This document shows positions 1-5,125 of a DNA stretch of 9,663 nucleotides, in pieces. The notes beneath the pieces are model-generated. The model made no database searches. It had not been told where the DNA came from and was given only the letters and a program-made list of their open reading frames with translations. How positions within the stretch are numbered: the first letter of the stretch is position 1; each line of letters opens with the position of its first letter. The DNA is taken from positions 1 through 9,663 of the forward strand of contig CALGVF010000049.1 of the NCBI GenBank assembly GCA_937920115.1. The letters run 5' to 3'. The translations under genes and the position numbers were made by a program. Source of the DNA: an uncultured Clostridia bacterium. GTDB lineage: Bacteria > Bacillota > Clostridia > Christensenellales > Borkfalkiaceae.

Positions 1-8
1 TTTATTGT

Positions 9-46
9 CCCCTTCCGTCGCTTTCAGCGACACCTTCCCCGAAGGT
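9..46 (+). repeat. Single copy of the intergenic hairpin repeat module
   Basis: CCCCTTCCGTC (9-19) and CACCTTCCCCGAAGG (31-45) recur exactly at 3285-3295 and 3320-3334. Between the shared blocks sits a perfect hairpin, GTCGCT-ttc-AGCGAC (17-31), whose arms are unrelated to those of the other copy although that copy also folds there. A second hairpin, ACCTTC-ccc-GAAGGT, follows (32-46). A weaker echo of the repeat end (AGGGGGAAAGCAAGA) lies near 88-102. The element may continue past the left edge. The shared blocks are seen directly; membership of a repeat family is inference. Confidence 0.6.
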
Positions 47-109
47 GACGGCAAGAAATAAGACATAAACAAAGCAATCAACTTCAAAGGGGGAAAGCAA
101 GAGAATTTA

Positions 110-141
110 GACAGTTCCGTATATTGAACGCATATACTGTC
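110..141 (-). terminator. Possible terminator of the PqqD-like gene
   Basis: Read on the minus strand, GACAGT (141-136) can pair with ACTGTC (115-110), with a weaker inner ATAT/ATAT pairing. It lies about 45 nt past the PqqD-like stop. The sequence after the hairpin is only moderately U-rich (TAAATTCTCTT), so this is a weak candidate. The rest of 1-183 shows no gene. Confidence 0.25.
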
Positions 142-183
142 TCTTCGCTATTCTTTCGTCAGTATTTAAACCCTTTCCGTCTT

Positions 184-450
184 TCAGTCTTCGATAACGT
201 TAATCGATTTAAGTTTCGCTATAAAGTCGTTCACGTCCGCAAGCACCGTCTCTTTATCCGCGTCGAACGACTCTAAAATTCTGTCCGCTATCTTGTTCGC
301 GTTAGTGTCCTCTTGCAAAAGCGTGAACATATACGCCCCAATTTCATTGAGTTTGAGCATTCCTTTAAAATACTTCAACGCTTCGCACGTCGCAACCGCG
401 TACTGCGTGTCTCCGACCTTTCTCAAAACAAATCCTTTTCTGACTTTCAT
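184..450 (-). CDS. PqqD-like (RiPP recognition element) small protein
   Basis: An 88-residue protein of the PqqD family. Family features visible are an opening basic/hydrophobic strand (MKVRKGFVLRKVGD), a G-M-x-x-L-N-E-x-G core at about residues 34-43 and an acidic helical C-terminus ending in KLKSINVIED. PqqD-type domains bind leader peptides of ribosomally made peptides and deliver them to radical SAM or other modifying enzymes; single-domain copies also occur without known partners. The start at 450 is chosen because the domain begins there and a GGAGGG lies upstream; the frame stays open to 714, but that extension runs into the divergent gene. No radical SAM enzyme or precursor peptide is visible here, and the 183 bases downstream are non-coding, so the gene looks monocistronic. 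Family assignment is fairly secure; the biological role is unknown. Confidence 0.8.
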   Translation of the reverse strand: MKVRKGFVLRKVGDTQYAVATCEALKYFKGMLKLNEIGAYMFTLLQEDTNANKIADRILESFDADKETVLADVNDFIAKLKSINVIED

Positions 451-462
451 ATTTTCAATTTT

Positions 463-468
463 CCCTCC
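463..468 (-). promoter_or_regulatory. Ribosome binding site deciding the PqqD-like start
   Basis: GGAGGG on the minus strand, 12 nt before the ATG at 450. The spacing is somewhat long, but it is the only strong Shine-Dalgarno sequence near a start in this frame, and it matches where the domain begins. Confidence 0.6.
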
Positions 469-510
469 GCATTTATCGGCTATTCTCAAACAACCGTCCT
501 TGGCTCCTTT

Positions 511-539
511 ATTATACCCTATCCCGCAAATAAAAACAA
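511..539 (-). promoter_or_regulatory. Probable sigma-A promoter of the PqqD-like gene
   Basis: On the minus strand, a perfect -10 TATAAT (516-511) lies 17 bp after TTGTTT (539-534), which matches the first half of the -35 consensus. The expected start near 504 gives a leader of about 54 nt containing the GGAGGG site. It lies back to back with the phosphoesterase promoter at 558-587. Confidence 0.55.
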
Positions 540-557
540 GCGTTTTGTTCGGCATTG

Positions 558-587
558 TTGACAAAAACCGTTGAAATATGTTAAAAT
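558..587 (+). promoter_or_regulatory. Probable sigma-A promoter of the metallophosphoesterase gene
   Basis: A consensus -35 TTGACA (558-563), an 18-bp spacer and a -10 TAAAAT (582-587) with one mismatch. Transcription should begin around 594-595, almost on the ATG at 596. This excludes the in-frame ATG at 578 for this transcript. A small inverted repeat, TTTTGT (543-548) and ACAAAA (561-566), spans the -35 region; any operator role is speculative. Confidence 0.6.
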
Positions 588-595
588 GCTTTTCG

Positions 596-1297
596 ATGAA
601 ATACGCAATTATATCGGACGTACATTCAAACGTTTTCGCTTTGAAAGCCGCCCTTTCCGAAATAGACAAATATAAGCCCGACGTCATTCTTTGTCTCGGA
701 GATATCGTCGGCAACGGGTTTTACCCCGAGGAGACCGTATCGCTTATCCGAAAACGCAAGGATATCGTATGCGTGAAGGGCAATCACGATATTTTCGTCT
801 GCCTCGACCTCGACGAATTCCCGAAAGAGGACACTCGCCTTAAAATGTTCCGTTGGCAACAAAAAGTCCTTTCCGAGACCTCGAAGGAATTTCTTTCGTC
901 TCTTCCCCGCTCGGTAACGTATAAGGACGGCAAATACGAAATCGTCGCTTTTCACTATCCCATGAATAAAAAGGGTAGGTTTAAGGACATAATCTATATG
1001 CCGACCGAAAATCAGATTCGCGAACTTTTTTCGGGGCAAAGCGGCAACGTATTCCTCTTCGGACACGAACACACGGGTTCTTTCACCCATATAGACGGCA
1101 AATATTATCTCAACTTCGGAACGCTCGGAAACTTCCTCGATAAAAACGGCGCGAGGTTCGGAATTTTGGAGATTAACGGCGATAAGTTGGCCTATAAGGC
1201 GATTAACGCCTATTACGACGATTCTATCCCCCGCAAAAAGACCGAGGAACTCAACGCTATTCTGTTCGGCGAAAACAACGATAAAACACAGCGTTAA
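596..1297 (+). CDS. Calcineurin-like metallophosphoesterase (YfcE/MJ0936-like)
   Basis: A 233-residue, probably cytoplasmic two-metal phosphoesterase. The family's metal-binding motifs appear in order: D8-x-H10 in SDVHSN, G35-D36 in LGDIVGNG, G62-N63-H64-D65, H120 in AFHYP, and G156-H157-E158-H159. Their spacing and the length fit the small YfcE/MJ0936-like group, which hydrolyses phosphodiesters or phosphomonoesters; the real substrate cannot be read from sequence. The start at 596 places MKYAIISDVH at the N-terminus as usual for the family. An in-frame ATG at 578 would precede the -10 box and adds only six residues. No Shine-Dalgarno sequence lies before 596. There is no convincing terminator before the nifS promoter 29 bp downstream, so some readthrough into nifSU is possible. 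A phosphatase fold is secure; anything narrower is not. Confidence 0.88.
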   Translation: MKYAIISDVHSNVFALKAALSEIDKYKPDVILCLGDIVGNGFYPEETVSLIRKRKDIVCVKGNHDIFVCLDLDEFPKEDTRLKMFRWQQKVLSETSKEFLSSLPRSVTYKDGKYEIVAFHYPMNKKGRFKDIIYMPTENQIRELFSGQSGNVFLFGHEHTGSFTHIDGKYYLNFGTLGNFLDKNGARFGILEINGDKLAYKAINAYYDDSIPRKKTEELNAILFGENNDKTQR

Positions 1298-1326
1298 AAA
1301 AATACGACAAAATTTTAAAAAAACAG

Positions 1327-1355
1327 TTGACAACTAAAAAATTCAATGATATACT
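1327..1355 (+). promoter_or_regulatory. Sigma-A promoter of the nifS-nifU operon
   Basis: A consensus -35 TTGACA (1327-1332), a 17-bp spacer and a -10 TATACT (1350-1355) with one mismatch. The expected transcription start is around 1361-1362, inside the palindrome at 1360-1384. This is the best promoter in the window. Confidence 0.78.
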
Positions 1356-1359
1356 GTAC

Positions 1360-1384
1360 ATATCCTACCAAACGGGTAGGATAT
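1360..1384. promoter_or_regulatory. 25-bp palindrome, candidate IscR/Rrf2-type operator
   Basis: Perfect 10-bp arms, ATATCCTACC (1360-1369) and GGTAGGATAT (1375-1384), surround a 5-nt centre. It begins at the expected transcription start of nifSU, where a bound protein would block transcription. The total length of 25 bp and the ATA...TAT ends match the layout of the E. coli IscR type 1 site; by my position-by-position comparison, 17 of 25 positions agree with the consensus as I remember it. No Rrf2-family gene lies in the window, so the regulator would act from elsewhere. As RNA it would form only part of a 5' hairpin. Confidence 0.55.
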
Positions 1385-1403
1385 TGTTTCGTGAGGCAAC
1401 CTG

Positions 1404-2591
1404 ATGAAAGAGATTTATTTTGACCATTCCGCCACGACGAGAACGGACGAAAGGGTCGTAAAAAAGATGCTTCCGTATTTCACGGAGATTTACGGAAACG
1501 CGAACAGCCAACACAAATACGGCAGAGACGCCATGGAAGCGGTTGACGAGGCGAGAGACAAAATCGCAAATCTTCTCGGAGCGAAACCGAGCGAGATATA
1601 CTTCACCTCGGGCGGCACGGAAGCGGATAATTGGACTTTAAGAGGGGTCTGCGAGGCGTTGAAGGGCAAAGGCAAGCACGTTATTATTACTAAAATAGAA
1701 CACGCCGCAATGCTCTCGACCGCGAAAGAACTCGAAAAAGACGGCTACGAGTTTACTTATTTATCCGTTGACAGCGAGGGCTTTATAGACCTTGACGAAC
1801 TCGAAAAATCTATCCGCAAAGACACTATTTTAATATCGTGCATGTACGCGAACAACGAAATAGGAACTATCGAACCGATAGCGGAGGTCGCGAAAATCGC
1901 GAAAAAACACGGAATTATCTGCCACACTGACGCCGTTCAGGCGGTCGGAGCGACGAGGATAAACCTCAAAGAAATCGGCGTGGATATGATGAGTATTTCG
2001 GCTCATAAATTCAACGGACCAAAAGGAATCGGGGCGTTATATATAAAGACGGGCGTACCCGTGGCGAGACTTATCTCGGGCGGGCATCAGGAGAGGACGA
2101 GACGAGGCGGAACGACGAACGTTCCCTCGGTAGTAGGCTTCGCCGAAGCGTTATCCCTCACCTACGAAACGCTCGAAGAGGACGTAAAACGCGTCGTTTC
2201 GCTCAGAGACAGGTTCGTAGACAGAGTTTTAAAGGAAATTCCTTACGTTCGGCTCAACGGACCGAAAGATTTTTCAAAGAGACTCCCCTGCAACGCAGAT
2301 TTTTCATTCGAGTATATCGAGGGCGAATCGATTTTGTTCAGTCTCGATTTAGCGGGAATCGCGGTATCGTCAGGCTCGGCGTGTTCGTCGGGTTCGCTCG
2401 AACCGTCGCACGTTCTGCTTGCGATAGGAGTACCCGTAGAGACCGCTCACGGCTCGATAAGGTTTTCGTTCGGAAAGGAAAACACGGTTGAAGAAATCGA
2501 CTATGCGGTCGAAAAACTGAAAGAAATTACCACGAGATTAAGAAAAATGTCGCCGCTTTTCAAACTCGGCGGCGAAGTTAAAGAGGTGTAA
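1404..2591 (+). CDS. nifS: Cysteine desulfurase, NifS/IscS family
   Basis: A 395-residue PLP enzyme that takes sulfur from L-cysteine, carries it as a persulfide and passes it to a scaffold protein for Fe-S cluster assembly. Visible landmarks are YFDHSATT at the N-terminus, SGGTEADN (69-76), H100 that would stack on PLP, D176 and Q179 in HTDAVQA, the PLP-binding K202 in SAHKFNGPKG, the RRGGTTN segment (233-239), and the catalytic C327 in SSGSACSSGSLEPSHVL. The length is normal for the family. A GTGAGG site lies 7 nt before the ATG. nifU starts 3 nt after the stop, so the two are co-transcribed and probably translationally linked. Pairing with a NifU-type scaffold, without neighbouring nitrogenase genes, suggests housekeeping Fe-S assembly rather than nitrogen fixation. 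The reaction is secure; the naming (nifS versus iscS) is convention. Confidence 0.95.
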   Translation: MKEIYFDHSATTRTDERVVKKMLPYFTEIYGNANSQHKYGRDAMEAVDEARDKIANLLGAKPSEIYFTSGGTEADNWTLRGVCEALKGKGKHVIITKIEHAAMLSTAKELEKDGYEFTYLSVDSEGFIDLDELEKSIRKDTILISCMYANNEIGTIEPIAEVAKIAKKHGIICHTDAVQAVGATRINLKEIGVDMMSISAHKFNGPKGIGALYIKTGVPVARLISGGHQERTRRGGTTNVPSVVGFAEALSLTYETLEEDVKRVVSLRDRFVDRVLKEIPYVRLNGPKDFSKRLPCNADFSFEYIEGESILFSLDLAGIAVSSGSACSSGSLEPSHVLLAIGVPVETAHGSIRFSFGKENTVEEIDYAVEKLKEITTRLRKMSPLFKLGGEVKEV

Positions 2592-2594
2592 TAT

Positions 2595-2978
2595 ATGTAT
2601 AACGAAAAGGTAATGGAAGCGTTCCAAAACCCGCAGAACGTGGGCGAAATAGAAGATTACAGCGGACTCGGGAAAGTCGGAAGTCCCGCTTGCGGAGACG
2701 TAATGCAAGTTACGCTGAAAATCGAAAACAACGTAATAACCGACGCGAAATTCAAGACTTTCGGGTGCGCGGCGGCGATAGCGACGAGTTCGACGGCAAC
2801 GCAGATGATTATCGGTAAAACGGTAGAAGAAGCGTTGAAAATCACAAATAAAGTCGTAATAGACAAACTCGGCGGACTTCCCCCGCAGAAAATTCACTGC
2901 TCGGTACTTGCGGAAGAAGCAATCAAAGCGGCGATAGAAGACTACGAGAAACGTAAGAATGCCGGTGTAACCGCATAA
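2595..2978 (+). CDS. nifU: Fe-S cluster scaffold, NifU/IscU N-terminal type
   Basis: A 127-residue single-domain scaffold on which Fe-S clusters are built with sulfur from NifS. The three ligand cysteines are present: C33 in PACGDVM, followed by the D35 that usually tunes cluster lability, C58 in FGCAAAIA, and C102 in KIHCSVLAEEA. It ends after the IscU-like domain, so it lacks the ferredoxin-like middle and C-terminal NFU domains of full nitrogen-fixation NifU, as in many Clostridia. AAGAGGTG lies 6 nt before the ATG and overlaps the end of nifS. A strong terminator follows 40 nt after the stop, making this the last gene of a two-gene operon. No separate chaperone or ferredoxin gene is present nearby. 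Confidence 0.94.
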   Translation: MYNEKVMEAFQNPQNVGEIEDYSGLGKVGSPACGDVMQVTLKIENNVITDAKFKTFGCAAAIATSSTATQMIIGKTVEEALKITNKVVIDKLGGLPPQKIHCSVLAEEAIKAAIEDYEKRKNAGVTA

Positions 2979-3017
2979 AGATTAAAAAACCAACAATGTA
3001 GAAAATAGAAAAATAGG

Positions 3018-3060
3018 AAAATACGGATATTTACCGCAAGGTTAAATATCCGTATTTTTT
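3018..3060 (+). terminator. Intrinsic terminator of nifS-nifU
   Basis: A perfect 16-bp inverted repeat: the left arm (3018-3033) contains ATACGGATATTTA and the right arm (3043-3058) contains TAAATATCCGTAT, with a 9-nt loop. The right arm runs into a T-run ending at 3060. It lies 40 nt past the nifU stop. The A-rich left side means it could also work in the opposite direction. Confidence 0.88.
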
Positions 3061-3185
3061 ATAATTAAATTATTCTACTTCTTACTTTTTGAATACTTTT
3101 TTTGAGAAAAATATGAAAGAGTTACCTTTCTCACTTTCTCTTCCAAGATATGCTCTCCTGATAAAACGAAAGAGACGTACATCGT

Positions 3186-3343
3186 TTGCTTCCTCCTTCG
3201 GGGGAAGTGGGTTGACGGAATGAAATGGAAGTCAAGCCGATAGGGGATAAAAACGCGAGGCAATAAAAACTGTGATTTTCCTATCCCCTTCCGTCTCGGT
3301 TCGCCATTGCTCGCCGAGCCACCTTCCCCGAAGGAGAAGGCGA
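3186..3343. repeat. 158-bp element with 25-bp terminal inverted repeats
   Basis: The ends, 3186-3210 (TTGCTTCC...GAAGTGG) and 3319-3343 (CCACCTTC...AAGGCGA), are inverted copies matching at 20 of 25 positions. Each end is itself hairpin-forming around CTTCGGGG/CCCCGAAG. A second inverted pair, AGGGGATA (3242-3249) and TATCCCCT (3282-3289), shows the element is two head-to-head modules. Each module holds a local hairpin: TTGAC...GTCAA in the reverse module and CTCGG...CCGAG in the forward one. No open frame or clear target duplication is visible. It may be a MITE-like or other structured intergenic repeat. Confidence 0.65.
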
Positions 3344-3388
3344 TTTTTATAATTTGTTTATAGATAAATAACTCTTGCAAAGCAAAAT

Positions 3389-3502
3389 GCCACTTCTAAC
3401 CATTCATGATTTCCCTTTTGGGGTAGGCTCTCCCGATGAAACGGGAGAGGTGGCAGACGAAGTCTGACGGAGAGGGGGCGTCCGCCACCGAGCAGAAGTG
3501 GC
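3389..3502. repeat. 114-bp hairpin-rich repeat with short inverted ends
   Basis: The ends are GCCACTTCT (3389-3397) and AGAAGTGGC (3494-3502), a perfect 9-bp inverted repeat. Inside are CTCTCCCG-atgaaa-CGGGAGAG (3428-3449) and, right after, CAGAC-gaa-GTCTG. Read on the minus strand it shows the same order as the other modules: CTCCGTC, a variable hairpin, GCCACCTCTCCC, then a second hairpin. It belongs to the same general family as its neighbours but has different ends. It has no coding content. Confidence 0.55.
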
Positions 3503-3529
3503 TTTTGTGAACAAAACTTTTAACTATTC

Positions 3530-3684
3530 TTGCTTTCCCCTTTGGGGAGAGTGGATTTTGCGAGCATTGCGAACAAAAGACGAGAGAGGTCTTGCATCTA
3601 AAAACATTACGAGCGTCGTTTGCAGTTTACGTTTGCAACCTCTATCGACGGCTTCGCCGCCACTTTCCCCATAGGGGAAAGCGA
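3530..3684. repeat. 155-bp element with 25-bp terminal inverted repeats
   Basis: The ends, 3530-3554 (TTGCTTTCCCC...GAGTGG) and 3660-3684 (CCACTTTCCCC...GAAAGCGA), are inverted copies matching at 22 of 25 positions. They are related to the ends of the 3186-3343 element in both length and sequence. The right end forms an 8-bp hairpin, CTTTCCCC-ata-GGGGAAAG (3663-3681). Inner hairpins are TTTTG...CAAAA in the reverse module and CGGC-ttc-GCCG in the forward one. It lies 13 bp past the rseP stop and could shield that 3' end, but has no U-run for normal termination. Confidence 0.65.
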
Positions 3685-3697
3685 GATTAGATAGTTA

Positions 3698-5125
3698 CTA
3701 AATAAATTGCAATATATCTACGAGTATCGCAAAACCGAGAATTAAAATCAAACCTATGCCGTTTACCGCCGCTTCGATTTTCCTGTTCACAGGCTTCTTT
3801 CTTATCCATTCGATTAAACAGAACACTACTCTCGCCCCGTCGAGCGCAGGTATCGGCAAAAGATTGAACACCGCAAGGTTTACGCCGATAAAACTCATTA
3901 TCTCCAACGCGTACACGAAACCGTAACTTATTACTTTCGTCGTAGTCACTATCGTCGTAACCGTTCCGCCGACCGCATTCAAACCGAGTTTACCCGTCAG
4001 AAGTTGACCGAGCGTTCTGAACACCGTTCCCGCAATCTTGAACGAATACTCGAACGAATGTCCTATCGTTCTGAAAAAGCCGAGTTTCATATATTTCGCC
4101 GCGGTATAATATGAACGAACGCCAGTATCCTTTACGCCGAGGGCAGCCATAATCGCTTCGCCGCCGCTGCTTGCCGCCGTTTTCAATTCATCGCTGAGCG
4201 TAAAAATTACCGAATTATCCCTCGATGTCCATATCGCAAACGAGTCGCCGTCAAAATTTTTCAGAACGTACGCTATGTCGTCCGCAGAATACACGAACGT
4301 TGCGTTTTTGTACTCTTCGCCCGTCTTGCCTATCTTTATAATGAAGTTGCCGCTTTTCAAAGGCGAGTCCTCTCTCGTCGGCTCGACCTGCATAGCCGAA
4401 CCTATCCCGAGAGCCTCGTATACCTTCGTCACCTCGGTGATATTTTTGCACTCGACGTCCGAACGAAGTATTATCGTTTTCTTTTCGGTATTCTTATCGC
4501 CCTTCATTATTTCGAGCGTAACTTCGTCGCCCTTCTTCGCGTGATTTAAAGCGGAGATTAAATCGACGGTCATATATACGTTCGTTTTTTTGCCGTTTTT
4601 CGTTATCGATAAAATGTATTCCCCGTCGTTAATCGACTTATCGGCGGGTATTTGCGAGTCGATGGTCTGTCCGTAGATAGCGTCGTCGTGTCTCGCGTAC
4701 TGCACGCCCATGACCGTCTGACCGTAAATCGACATAGACAAAATTATTATCAAAAGGGCTAAAATGTAGTTCATGAACGCCCCCGCGATAAGAACTAAAA
4801 TTCTCTGCCACGGCTTTTTGTTGTTAAAGGCGTTCGGGTCGTCCTTGTCGTCATCCTCGCCCTCGAACGCACAGAAACCGCCGAACGGAAACAATCTTAT
4901 CGAAAACTGTTCGCCGCTTTTCATCTTGCGTTTGAAAATCGCGGGACCCATTCCTATCGCAAATTCGTTTATCTTGAATTTAAAAATTTTGCCGACGAGA
5001 TAATGCCCGAGTTCGTGGACGGTTATCATAAGCATCAGCATAAGTATCGCAAGAATTGCGTATAACGCCGTTCTGAGTACCGTCGGCATCGCTAACAAGT
5101 TATATATCAAAATCTTACCTCGCAT
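3698..5125 (-). CDS. rseP: Site-2 intramembrane zinc metalloprotease RseP/RasP
   Basis: A 475-residue membrane protease that cleaves anti-sigma factors or leftover signal peptides within the membrane. Visible features are an N-terminal membrane helix (about 17-36) with the zinc motif H37-E38-L-G-H41, a FPFGGFCAFEGEDDD loop (79-93), a second helix (about 108-132), and a PDZ domain (about 150-220). A second, divergent PDZ-like stretch follows (about 236-312), then helices around 385-420 and the third zinc-site motif NLLPIPALDG (421-430, metal ligand D429), and a C-terminal helix. It is slightly longer than the 420-450 residues usual for RasP/RseP. The ATG at 5125 overlaps the dxr end by 19 nt and has no ribosome binding site; a TTG at 5110 does. 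It is the last gene of the operon; the flanking repeats begin 13 bp later. Its substrate is unknown. Confidence 0.92.
   Translation of the reverse strand: MRGKILIYNLLAMPTVLRTALYAILAILMLMLMITVHELGHYLVGKIFKFKINEFAIGMGPAIFKRKMKSGEQFSIRLFPFGGFCAFEGEDDDKDDPNAFNNKKPWQRILVLIAGAFMNYILALLIIILSMSIYGQTVMGVQYARHDDAIYGQTIDSQIPADKSINDGEYILSITKNGKKTNVYMTVDLISALNHAKKGDEVTLEIMKGDKNTEKKTIILRSDVECKNITEVTKVYEALGIGSAMQVEPTREDSPLKSGNFIIKIGKTGEEYKNATFVYSADDIAYVLKNFDGDSFAIWTSRDNSVIFTLSDELKTAASSGGEAIMAALGVKDTGVRSYYTAAKYMKLGFFRTIGHSFEYSFKIAGTVFRTLGQLLTGKLGLNAVGGTVTTIVTTTKVISYGFVYALEIMSFIGVNLAVFNLLPIPALDGARVVFCLIEWIRKKPVNRKIEAAVNGIGLILILGFAILVDILQFI

Larger units (their letters stand above)
2979..3697. other. Long non-coding gap between convergent operons
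   Basis: About 720 bp separate the end of nifU from the end of rseP. It contains the nifU terminator and three hairpin-rich repeats (3186-3343, 3389-3502, 3530-3684). I see no gene, tRNA or other structured RNA. Open frames crossing it are made largely of repeat sequence. The stretch 3061-3185 is AT-rich and unremarkable. Confidence 0.7.

Noticed and set aside
451..714. N-terminal extension of the PqqD-like gene up to 714
   Set aside because: It would overlap the first part of the divergent phosphoesterase gene and both promoters, and the domain with its GGAGGG site begins at 450.
626..1333. A 235-codon minus-strand open frame opposite the metallophosphoesterase gene
   Set aside because: It lies entirely antisense to a gene with complete catalytic motifs, has no recognisable domain and no promoter or ribosome binding site of its own. 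It is a codon-bias shadow.
1404..2978. nifS-nifU as part of a nitrogen fixation cluster
   Set aside because: No nitrogenase or other nif genes are nearby, and the scaffold has only the IscU-like domain, which fits general Fe-S assembly.
3075..3380. A 101-codon minus-strand frame in the gap between nifU and rseP
   Set aside because: Much of it is translation of the 158-bp repeat; the low-complexity basic product resembles no family and there is no ribosome binding site.
3389..3684. CRISPR array or insertion sequence in the repeat-rich gap
   Set aside because: Spacing and units are irregular, there are no unique equal-length spacers, no cas genes, and no transposase frame.
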